Below the pieces are notes generated by a model that did not search any database, was not told where the DNA came from, and was given only the letters and a program-made list of their open reading frames with translations. From Oxytricha trifallax (Eukaryota; Ciliophora; Spirotrichea; Sporadotrichida; Oxytrichidae), in the NCBI GenBank assembly GCA_000711775.1, contig ARYC01017818.1, forward strand, positions 29,551 through 93,550: DNA of 64,000 nt. Direction: 5' to 3'. This document shows positions 1-10,119 of the stretch, piece by piece. Position numbers and translations under genes: made by a program. Position 1 is the stretch's first letter, and each line of letters opens with the position of its first letter.

Positions 1-1860
1 GTGGGGAATATTCTCTGGCACACAGTTAGCAATCTTTTTACAGTAAGGTTTTACTCTGATTTTCATCGTTAAGAACTATGATAAATAAAAAGAAAAATAG
101 AAGATAATTAGATTTAAATTAAGATTAATTAGAATACTTGTAGAATAAAATGAAAATGGAATTTCTCAAACAGCTTTGTCATCTTTCCATTCACCTTCGT
201 AAATGTCACAGTCAGCATGCCAGAATTATTTTTAGTCTCCTCTTGAGCTCTGTCTGCGAAGTCTCCTTTCAAGTCTATAGCTGCTCTTAGAAGTTAGGAT
301 CTCTAAAAAATAAAAATTTTATATATTTAATTTGTTACTTATATTTTATGTGAATGTAACTGCTCCACCATCGTCTCTATTAAAAGAATTCTAATTAATC
401 TTAATTTAAATCTTATTATCTTCTATTTTTCTATTTATTTATCATAAATATGTGCAACCTAACTTGAGAAAATCTTAGATCTTCCCGCTCTCTCATGAAT
501 ACCTACCATAGTAACTCCAATAGGCCAGGGAGCATTTCCAATAGCAAGTTCCAAATATTTATCATGAGCTCTCACGTATTCTTTCATCAATGTGTATGAA
601 TGATGAGATACACGCCGTCCATAATTTCATCATTGATTTGCTTCTTTTTAAGTTGCTTAAAGAAAGGTTTGCAGTGACGAGTGCACTGCTTCAAAGTACT
701 TATTTCTTGCTTTCCCTCAGCACTTCTAAAAAAACCTTCTGACTTCTCTAGTAGCTCTTTCTCCCAAACTTTGAGCATTTTCTTGCTCCATAAATAGATG
801 ACTAGACATTTCTCTTCTGGTGGATGTCTCTTGCAAGCATTCTCAAATTTCGTATAGTTCCTGAAAGTTTAATTGTTCTTCTCTTTAATTTCTACTAAGT
901 CATTGATGTTTCTGTCACCAATCTTCAATTCATCCTCTGTTTTGTACAGACCAATATACTCGTCAATACTGTTTACTTAAACTGCTTGCCAACCAAATTT
1001 CTGTTTTTAATTTTGCTTTTAGGTTAATATCTATAAATTTTACAATTCTAATTGCTTCTGGTTATTAGCCTCCATTTAAGACTCTAGTTATTGTATAATT
1101 GTTATTTTTATTCATCTCATGATTCTAAGAAATAAGGAACTTAAATTAAATCCAGCAATACTTCATTTAATAGAGTTATTCAACCTCAGATTCCACTGGT
1201 ATGGAATACTTGAGTGTATCTTCATTAATTTATAGAAGACCAGAAGCTAATTGCTATTAACAATCCAGGAATCTCAAATATCTTTATTTGTCAGTTCTCC
1301 GTACAAAGTATTAGCTTGCTTTAGTTATCTAAGTTAATTCATTACTTCTTCTTTAGATAGTGGAATTACTATTTCTTCATCTTTTTGATAATTTTTTGTT
1401 TCCTCAATAAGACTCAAGAGTTTTTAATTTTAAGTTAATTTAAATGCTCGTTATTTTTTTGTACCCCTCTCATTATTTAATCTCTTGTTAACTTAATATT
1501 TGGGAAGATTATTAAAAGTGAGTAATTATCTAAAATAAAGTTAATCCTATAAATTTGACTTTAATACACATTAACTAACTTATATATCTTATTATGTTAC
1601 CCATTTAAGCCATTTCCACTTAATTGTTTACTGTCTCCTAGACTTGAATAAGTATACTGAATTTCTTTCAATTTCAGCTCTTACTTCTGTCTCTTCTCCT
1701 CTTCCCTTTGCTTCTGCTCATTCATATATATTTATTATCTTTCTTTCTCAGGGTCCCCTTTATATACCCAGGTTTGTCCAGGACCTCCTTTTTAAGCTAA
1801 TTAGGCTGACTTCTACTCTTTAAGTTTTGCGAGAGTATCTCTTAAGGAATTCGTTTTGAT
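1..1860 (-). CDS. PRPF18: Prp18-like pre-mRNA splicing factor, germline form, 3' end off the window
   Basis: Prp18 is a U5-associated factor of the second splicing step. Read with TAA/TAG=Q, the minus strand gives, in order, an N-terminal block ([15 protein letters not shown], about 1850-1620), a PFM-type block ([12 protein letters not shown], about 1360), a helical block ([11 protein letters not shown], about 750) and the Prp18 signature [20 protein letters not shown] (about 540-480). Positions 75-1 continue with VLNDENQS, matching the family's VAHVLNDE stretch. Coding is interrupted at 77-446 by an inverted-repeat element and at about 1400-1600 by AT-rich sequence, both IES-like. Frameshifts are needed near 1275 and near 590 (a CA duplication), so this may be a decayed paralogue or contain errors. 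The family call is firm because the signature motif is nearly identical; exact MDS boundaries are not. Confidence 0.82.
77..446. mobile_element. IES with about 60-70 bp terminal inverted repeats inside Prp18
   Basis: The two ends are inverted copies: 77-146 begins TATGATAAATAAA and 446 back to about 386 reads the same with few mismatches. The outermost bases are TA on both sides, as expected for a TA target duplication. The element lies between the Prp18 codons for VAH (left part of the signature block) and VLNDE, so it must be removed for expression. It has no convincing ORF and looks like a non-autonomous (MITE-type) element domesticated as an IES. Confidence 0.7.
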
Positions 1861-1998
1861 TTTTATAATTATTATAATTTAACTTTAATAATTCTCATTT
1901 GAATAATGAATCATGCATATTCAATTTGGATAAAATACTTAAATGATTTAAATAAAGTCATATGCAATTTATGAATAATCTAATTTGCCCTAAATTCT

Positions 1999-3125
1999 TC
2001 AAAGTTCCTCTGCTTTCTCTGCTGCAGCATCAGAGATATCTACAAAGCACAATCAATTAAACATTTCAATGACTTACCTTTCTTTTACTTCTTCTTTTTA
2101 TCTTTATTGGGCTTTTAGCTCTTCTTTGGTGAACAGTGTCAATGTGAATTAAGTGCTCAATGCTCTTATCAGTCTCGAATTGTGTGTGATTAAGCAGAGT
2201 CTCTTCGTGTTTTTAATGGAGGTCCCACCAAATTTGCATGTTTGGCATCTTCTCTGTTTATTACAATAGTCTTCTTCATCTGTTGGGTCTGCCTTTCTTA
2301 GCGAGAGTCACACTCATTCTTCCGAGTAAACCCAATTCGTACTTGCTTTCTTCTACGTAAATATCATCAAACAAGTCAAGATCTAACTCGTACTTCATTG
2401 TATTCTTGTCCTAAACAAAATGACCTTAAATAAACTGCTATGTATTATTTGAATATTTACATGATTGCTAAAAATTGTAAGGTTGAAGTTTCTTGGAGAG
2501 ATAGTGATGTTTTCGTCGAAAGTGTCAAGACAACCTAGAGTATCAAATTTTGTGGCAAATTTAATGGATAAATAAATATAATCAAGATCTTGAGCCCATT
2601 GGAAAGCAGGAGCAATCACGCTAATTCCCTTAGGTGTTTTTTTCTAGAGCGAGGAGCACTTCATTTCACTTGTTCTTTACTTGCTCAACAGCATTTCTCA
2701 CAGTATTCTCAGCTTCTATAATTAGGGAAAAGTATTAAAATCAAATTCTTTATGCAAATTATTTTGGAACAAGTATCAAAACGAACCGATATTCTCGAAT
2801 GAAGAATATCATTTTACTTGATAATTTCTCTTAACTTTGCAGATCTATTACTATCAAGAATGAAATACTCATTGATTAGATATTAAGATGTTTCAAAAAT
2901 GTTTCTTCTCATACCAATGTTAAGACACCTATAAATATCAAATTTAGCTTTATTAATTCAAATCTCAAATTCACTAATTGTAAACTCAAGAACACTTAAA
3001 TTTTTCCTTACTCTTCATCAATAACTAGAAGACTAGGATCTTCTGCATTTTTGATATATTCCTAGGCCAACTTCAAAGCTTCTTAATCATTTGCAACCTT
3101 AGCGAGCTGATTACAGTCGAACCCT
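1999..3125 (-). CDS. CS (p23-like) domain protein
   Basis: The CS fold is found in Hsp90 co-chaperones and related proteins. An N-terminal helical block (QLAKVANDQEALKLAQEYI, about 3100-3020) is followed by a gap of about 290 bp (intron and/or IES) and then ENTVRNAVEQVK (about 2700), the CS strands IAPAFQWAQDLDYIYLSIKF (about 2620-2550), KYELDLDLFDDIYVEES (about 2395-2345) and the terminal MQIWWDLHQKHEE (about 2240). An IES with pointer TATT (2405-2457) separates two CS strands. A 38-nt intron (2040-2077, GTAAGT...GTAG) lies near the C-terminus; the likely stop is at 1999-2001. Oddities: a one-base shift in a run of A near 2640, an in-frame TGA at 2276-2278 where related proteins have Trp, and another TGA near 2668. 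Confidence 0.7.
2405..2457. other. Small IES, pointer TATT (AATA on the coding strand)
   Basis: TATT occurs at 2401-2404 and again at 2454-2457. Deleting one copy plus the 49 bases between joins ...SNHVN to TMKYELDLD in one frame, restoring continuity of the CS domain, whereas reading through meets TGA. Four-base pointers are normal for non-scrambled hypotrich IESs. Confidence 0.55.
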
Positions 3126-3172
3126 GATGATTAAGTATACACATATAGAGAGATCATGAGGCCAAATAATTA

Positions 3173-4054
3173 GGTCGAATTCAATGAAAAATCGAGTTAA
3201 TGAATATTCAAAGAAATCAAAATAAACCTGCTCTAAAACTATAGTTTATAATAATAATTTTTTAATTATAAATTTAAATATATTTTAATAGATTAATCAA
3301 ATGGAGTGGATTTCATCCACTTTGATTTACTGAGTTAGTTGATTGGGCTGTATAGCTCAATCATGAAGGTAGTGCCGCATTATTTTTCTCTTTGCCGGTA
3401 CCGTTACTCTGCCAAAATTCTGCTCTTATATATTTCTGGAGTGAGTAGCAAAATTTTATTTTTTTTGCGACTGACTCCGCTTTTAATTCTTAAATTATTT
3501 GAAACCCTAATTATTTTAAGAATATTCTTATTTATTTATTGCATGCTTTTTATAGTAAAAGGCATTATATATTTCATTTCTATCTATATCTGAATAAATT
3601 AAGGAAAAACTTGAAGGTTGTTACTATTATAAGTAACATTATTTATTCTTAAATAAATTATATTGTTTTAGTATAAAACACATGCTGAATATTAGAAAAG
3701 TTAAACAACAAAAAGAGGGAAGACAGGAATAAATATTAAAATAAAAGCGGAGTCAGTCGCAAAATCTATAAAATTTCGTGACTCACTCCGCAAATAGATA
3801 AGCTCAAAATTTTGACAGCATTTATGCATGTCTTCTAACCAGTGATTTAAGCTGCTTTATATATACTATTGAACATATGAGTTCACTCAGCTGCAACTCT
3901 ACTTCAAGATGGAGTAAATATACTCCATCATAATCAAACTATTAAAATGATCAAATTTTTAAATTTATAAAATTTCATTATAAATAACAAAATATTATTA
4001 GGCTTGTTTTTTAATCTGAATATTCATTAACTCGATTTTTCATTGAATTCGACC
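3173..4054. mobile_element. TA-flanked MITE with long imperfect terminal inverted repeats
   Basis: The ends GGTCGAATTCAATGAAAAAT (3173 on) and its reverse complement (to 4054) are identical over about 38 bp and remain recognisably homologous over about 150 bp, ending near a symmetric ATGGAGT...ACTCCAT motif. TA lies on both outer sides (3171-3172, 4055-4056), the Tc1/mariner-type target duplication. An inner inverted pair, AAAGCGGAGTCAGTCGCAAAA at 3745-3765 and its complement at about 3462-3484, lies in the core. The only standard-code ORF inside (3339-3593) is hydrophobic, AT-biased and spans one repeat arm, so I do not call it a gene. Confidence 0.75.
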
Positions 4055-4475
4055 TAAATGTATAGGTTAAAAATGCTTTTGCAACCTTTTTTTCCAGAAA
4101 AATCTTCCAGCTTACCATTTTAAATTTGATTATATTTATAAATTCAATCATTTCCTAATAACAATTGTAAAAAAAAGTTTATTTGATAAATTTATGAAAA
4201 GTTCTTTACAATAAGGTAAAGCTTCAATAAATTAAAAAAGCAAATTCTTTACATTTAATTCTCCAAAATCGATCGTTTTTGCATAAAACAATTTTAATTA
4301 GATAATTAAATTGCGATGGGTAACATTGGTTGCAAGAGTTAACTGTATGAGAAGTGACAAATAAAATTAATTTGATGATTAGAAATTTTAAGCCTGCCCA
4401 CTCCAAGAGATTAAGTCAGAGAAAAGAAGTTTGACTATAAATAAGAAGTAAATGCCACAGATTTTTCTCCAGTAA

Positions 4476-5117
4476 GTGGGAAAGGAGATGGGAGTCAAGC
4501 AAGAGAGTCGATTGAGTGTAGCTTATACACACGAGAAAGTTTTGACTGTTAATCGAAAAAACAAAAATACGGCAAAAATAACAAACAAGGATTGTTCAAC
4601 CTCAATGGCCGAACAAATACTTAGAGTGCTTTTTTGTATCATATATTATAAAGAATTAGAGTACCTAGAAAAGAAAACAATATCAAAGAGATTTCAAATC
4701 ATATTACAATATGAAGAACGAATACATTTCAAACTCCAAATTTTCAAAGAATCCTATTAAAGACTAATCTGTATTTGGGAGGAAATTTTCAGCTTAAGAG
4801 CATCAGTAATAAAGAAAAGTAAATATTTTGGAGTTTAATGGAATTATGAATTTCAATCGATAGGAGGAACATAATCCCTACTATTTCTAAAAAAGGTTAA
4901 GAATAAAGAAGTAGTAAGATAATTTCTCGAACATTTTACAGGCTTTGATGTAATCAGATTTATACATCAAATCCATCATTAAAATACAAGCTTGGTTAAG
5001 AATGATTAAAGTGAGATTCAAATAGATTTAAAGATTGAATTAAATTAATAAATAGTTAACACCAAGTTCTGGTTTGACTAAACATGGCTAATAAAGCTCT
5101 TACTCTCACATAACTGA
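4476..5117 (+). CDS. Hypothetical ORF, about 210 codons in the ciliate code
   Basis: An open frame runs from about 4476 (first ATG at 4488) to TGA near 5117 when TAA/TAG are read as Q. The N-terminal third is Lys/Thr-rich (VNRKNKNTAKITNKD) and the middle is charged (YLEKKTISKRFQ). It precedes a MORN-repeat block on the same strand and could be an MDS of the same gene, but no family is recognised. Because only one codon is a stop, an open frame of this length is suggestive rather than proof. Confidence 0.3.
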
Positions 5118-5344
5118 GTTCAAAGCTTACTCTTCCACTCACAGAGATTAAAATCAATCTAAAAAGGGATCTAGTAATATTAATGTTCATGAGTCCCATG
5201 CCGACTTATTTAATGTGATTTATATTGTCAAATAGATAGATTATTTTTGGATTGCATAAAATTGATAGTCAGCTGATGAAAATTTCTGGTATAAATATGA
5301 TCTAACCTGTGAATACAAGCGCCACTACACACTCTTCAAAGAAG

Positions 5345-5700
5345 AAAATTAATAACTTTAAGTTTGAAGATGGATCTATATACAGAGGACTTATAGACTC
5401 GTTTGATCTGCTACTCGATCATGGATGATTAGTATATCCTGATGGGTCCTCCTATCAAGGCCAATTTGAGCATGGAAAATTTCAAGGTTATGGAATCTTT
5501 AATTTTGCTAATAATGAAAAATTTGAGGGGTGGTGGATACATAGCAATAAGGATATGGTGTATAAATCACTTAATTTAATAAGAAATAGTATAAATATTG
5601 GTAAAATGGTAAATAAATCAGGCAATTGACTTCACAAGATTTGCTATAGATATCAAATGACTTGGATTAAGTTTAAGACTTGATTGCCAAAAAGAGAATT
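5345..5700 (+). CDS. MORN-repeat fragment (MDS)
   Basis: MORN repeats are short Tyr/Gly motifs that bind membranes or scaffold proteins. Around 5360-5530 the plus strand encodes FEDGSIYRGLID, then LVYPDGSSYQGQFEHGKFQG, then YGIFNFANNEKFEGWW: successive MORN units with the YxDGxxYxGxFxxGxxxGxG spacing. A single TGA (about 5428) separates the first two units. The block has no start or natural stop, so it is an internal MDS or a decayed copy; the remaining MDSs were not found. Confidence 0.6.
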
Positions 5701-6219
5701 GAGCTTTCCCTTAAGACTTTAGCCCCTTAATAATGAAGACTCTAATATATATTTATCACAGTTTTATCGATCGATAAAAATGAAAATCACTTAATAAACA
5801 ATCAGATTACCAATAAATGAAGTATCATAATAATAAAAACAAGATGTTACTGCTGAATCCTCATTTTTTAAACCACAAATATTGAAATTTTTCCAATAAC
5901 ATCTTAAGACTCTTAATTTCATTAAAAAATTAATGAGACACCTGTAGAAGACAGAAATGTCAAGAATTATTAGATTATTTATCAGTGTCAAAATGAAGAA
6001 TTTAAATTTATCATCTAATTTAAATTAACATTTCTTTTTTTATCTAATTATTATAATCAGTAAAAAATCTAAATTATTGATTATTTCAAGGTAATTTACA
6101 ATTAATTATCATAACTTTAATTGTATTATTACTTAAATAATATTAAAAATTCGATTCTAAATTTTTATATATATATTTTTAAATAATTTTTGCAATAATA
6201 ATTAGTGATAAAAATAAAA

Positions 6220-7090
6220 AAAACGGCGATAGATAGTAAGAAATTTGAGGCTTTCAACTATGACGATGATGAATTAGTTTAGAGAGCTTCAATTTGTTCC
6301 TAGCAATTTTCTTATGAAGATTCAAGAACTATTAAAAACAAAAATTCTCAACTTTGTAAGTGAAAATTATATGAAATTATAGATAATTTTGACCCATGTT
6401 ATAATTTGTCACATATTAGAAAGAATTTAACTCATAATTTTATTAGCATTAAGAAAAATTAACAAGGATTTTAGACGATTAAAACAAAGACTCAGATGAA
6501 TTTTTGGAGAGTAATGACAACGAGAGCGACCAGCAAAACTCAAATATTTAGATGAACTATAAAAGAATGAAAAACATGTAGAATTATGATAATGATGGAA
6601 ATAAAAACAAATTGCGTTAAGAAGGTCACTCATTTAACAGAAAATATATAATATTGAAGGATGCTGTTGCAGATTTATATCTGTCTATCAAACAGTAAAC
6701 TCGCGATGAAGTAATTTAAAAGAACATTATAAATTCACCATTATTTTTAGAACGAAACCATCACAGAGAAGAAAGAGAAATTATTAAATCTCTCGACCCC
6801 TATATAGTGATTGAATACATAAAATCCTCAGTTGATATAATTTTGAACATAAAATTCGAGGAAATTGTAAAACATCTCCTAGATAAGACAACCAATCCTC
6901 AGGATTCAACTTTGAGAGATGAAAGCTAGAGAAATGGAAATGTCAATTATGATTCAGTCAAAATAGTGAAAAAAATCGTGAATATATAAATGCTTTAATT
7001 TAAAGAAATACACAATTTACTTACTTAAAACATATTTTATAATATTTATTAGAAATATGCTAGATTATTTATAAAATAATATATTATGAT
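6220..7090 (+). CDS. Unrecognised protein, acidic/basic mixed, open for about 210 codons
   Basis: From about 6450 to about 7020 an uninterrupted frame encodes LTRILDDQNKDSDEFLESND, then KDAVADLYLSIKQQTRDEV, NSPLFLERNHHREEREIIK and SLDPYIVIEYIKSSVDIIL. The composition is that of a real soluble protein. An upstream coding-looking block (about 6222-6358, FEAFNYDDDELVQRASICSQ) ends in GTAAGT, suggesting an intron, but I could not join the two blocks in frame; an IES probably intervenes near 6365-6420. After about 7030 the frame stays open only because the DNA is AT-rich. No family recognised. Confidence 0.45.
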
Positions 7091-7450
7091 GAAATAAATA
7101 AAACAAAATTGTATATTTTTGCTATTAGAGTCGATTACTTATATTGGAATTTTTAATATATAAATTTAAATATATTAATTTATTTTAAATTAAAGAAATG
7201 AAGTTTCTTTTTTGACTATATTAAGTTTAATTTATTCATAGTTAACAATAAGGAAAATTTTCAAATTATTTACTAATAAAATTAATATATCTTTAAAATA
7301 AATAAATTTTAGTATATAAAATAAATTAACTATGAATAATTTAAATCAGTGAATAAATTACATTTCACATTAGTACAAAAGTATTTTAACAAATAAAAAT
7401 AATTTTTAAATAAAACAAATATAATTATAATTATAAATTATAATTATAAT

Positions 7451-7503
7451 AAAAATGGGCGCAAGTAGTAAAAATATAATATTTACCACTGGAGCCCATT
7501 TTT
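7451..7503. repeat. Short hairpin, 10-bp stem
   Basis: AAAAATGGGC (7451-7460) pairs with GCCCATTTTT (7494-7503), with partial inner pairing. It sits in AT-rich DNA between two genes and resembles in shape, not sequence, the stronger hairpin at 41474-41514. Confidence 0.4.
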
Positions 7504-7649
7504 AATATAAATTAATATAAATCAAACAAATTTCTAAAATATAATTATAAAAATGATTAGAAAATGACCTATTATATAATTTGTCATATTTTTAGAATTT
7601 AAATATTCCAAATTTTAATTATATTTTGAGTGATTCGATTAAGGGAGAT

Positions 7650-9873
7650 ATGTCTGACAGCAGACACCTGCTTAGCCAATAATAAACGAACTTAGCTAAG
7701 TCTAAAAATGAATAAGGCAGGAAAACATTGCAAAATCATGGAGATAAAAAGATAAATGAAAACTTTCCATTATAGTCAATTAGATCGCCAATGATTGATG
7801 ATGAAAATGATTTGCTAATTGGCTTTGTTAGGTCTGCGCTCTCGAATTAAGAAGGACCTCCTAAAGTCTATGAAGAATTGATTCAAAGTTTGGAGGTTGA
7901 TATCAGGAAACACATTAGGGTAAATAAGATTAAATCATAATTAAATTTCATGTTTATAGATAGAGCAATAACTTAAACTCCACATTGAAAGTGTTGAAAA
8001 TTAAATTGATGAAATGGAAACTTAAGTAAGAAAATGTGAGAAAGACTTACAGAAGTAAAAAAAAACTTAAGATAAAATAAAAGCTTATATAGCAAAGGCT
8101 AAGAAATTGAATCTATATCTAAGTATAATTTAAGTTTTATTTTAGATTTATGATATCAATAAGAATTATAAAAAGGAAGAGCTCGTAAAAGATTATCAAA
8201 TTCAAATATAAAAATTTAAAGATTCGGAAATTTTCCTTCAAGGTCAGATTGACAAATTATAGAAAGATTTATTGCAATAATTAAAGTAAAACTAGGATCC
8301 AATTTAGTTAGTGCTAAATTCAACTTAGCCATTTCATAGTAAAACATCAGGAATATAAGTTAGAGATATACCAAATACTAATAAGAATTAGGATGTAATC
8401 TGCTTCTCATAAAATCAATCTTTTATTTATTAAGGAACTCCTGAGAGAAAAACTCCAGAAATCATTCATCCTTATATGTAAACTCAAAATCTAAGTGGAA
8501 AAAATCATATTGGGAAGAAGTCTCATTAAAGCGGCTCTTTATGTGTGAAATAGAAATTCAATGTTCCCTAGACTTTGGTAGGCTCACTAAGTTTTAGGGC
8601 AAAAATTGGTGCTACTACTGCAACTTATAATAGCACTTAAAATTCTGTTCTGGCAAGCTAGGACAGAGAAAATACTCTTCACAAAGTAGACAAAGTAAGG
8701 GGTCTAAGGGAAGCGTGCAAAAAAAATTAATTGATTGGTTAAGCAAATAACAACGGTTGAATAATGGAGCGCACACTTATTCAAACATTATTAATAATAA
8801 CATATCGGGTTTATCGATTAACTATAGCAACCAAATCATTCATAACAACAATAATGCTGCAAATAACCAAATTCATGATGGTTCCTTATATCAATTCGCA
8901 AACAACTTCATTAATAGCTAAAAATTATTGAGGAAAAATAACCCTGAACTCAATGAAGATAGTAGTAATTCAAATTTAAATTCTCACAGACGCTGCAAGT
9001 CTCAGAGTAAGTAAAATTCAAATTGCATTCTAAATATTTCACTTAGATGTTGCTCATAATAAAAGAGAAGCAAAATCAACGAAAAAGAGATAAGAAAGAC
9101 ACACTATAGACAAGAGGATAATCGATAAAAACGCAAGCATCGATGAATTATTTACTCTAAATGACAGCCTCTAAAAAACTCAAATGACTGATTATTAAAA
9201 GTACAGAAAGTCAACTGTAAACGAGGATATTTTACAATTTGACATATGACAGCAGAATAAATCTAGCATGGGCAATAATCATGGAATGAGTAAGCATCAA
9301 GCAATCGTGCTGGACAACAATTTAGTCTATGATTTCATAGAAAACTAGCAAAATAATACTAAGAGGAGAATCGTCAAGTAAAATCAAATCAGTGCCAGCA
9401 CAGGTTCTGCAAATACGCAACAGTCCTTAAGAAACACTACAAATTAGTAACTTGCTAGATTTAACACAAATTCCCAATAATAAAACTACGTTGCACATCC
9501 TGACAAGTTTTTCCTAGAAAGTGAAGCTTAATCAATCATTCGGCAATTAATTGCAAAATGCTTTGATAAATACAAATAACACCATTTAACAACTTTAGAA
9601 ACGAAATTCTCATGTTATGCCTCCAAGTTAAAGTTCACATTCAGTAGAGAGGCACAGATCAAGAAATAATAAAAATAGTTGAGTTAAAATACTACTGCTG
9701 GAGTTATGAATAAATTCGATTTAAGCATACTTGACATGCATTTTAAGACAACTACAAGCAGTTCAACTCAGTAATCTAAGAATAATATTGGAAGAAGAGA
9801 TTAACTAGGAAATATTATAAATATTAAATAAGAGATGATTTCATATTAATTTGTGTTGTTATTTTTAGTATGA
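7650..9873 (+). CDS. Coiled-coil, Q/N/S-rich protein with two short introns
   Basis: ATG at 7650 opens MSDSRHLLSQQQTNLAKSK. A 40-nt intron (7920-7959) precedes a coiled-coil block (IEQQLKLHIESVENQIDEM, about 7960-8290). Two frames are open between 8444 and 8758; downstream coding (QQRLNNGAHTYSNIINNN, QIIHNNNNAANNQIHDG) lies in the second, so the switch occurs in this interval, perhaps at an IES. A second 40-nt intron (9007-9046) joins in frame to VAHNKREAKSTKK and IDELFTLNDSL. One TGA (about 9247) interrupts before a further open stretch (SSMGNNHGMSKHQAIVLDNN) to a TGA at 9871; the true end is uncertain. The final part is Ser/Gln/Asn-rich and probably disordered. Function unknown. Confidence 0.5.
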
Positions 9874-10119
9874 TACATTATTATAAAGAGTAATTGTCGA
9901 ATAAAATTGTTGATAAATAGAAAGAAATGAAAATGTTTCTTATTATAAATCTAGCATATTTACTTTTTTAAATTAGTATAGAGATGGATATTTTATAGTA
10001 AAAAATATAATGCAGATTGTACAGTTTATTGTATTTAATGAACAAAAAGCTTTGAATTTTGCGCTTATTTTTTATTAAAAATTTAAATTTTATTTAATTT
10101 ACTTCTAATTAACAATATA

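Noticed and set aside
3339..3593. Standard-code ORF of 84 codons as a gene
   Set aside because: It lies inside the MITE core across an inverted repeat, is hydrophobic and AT-driven, and has no recognisable domain.
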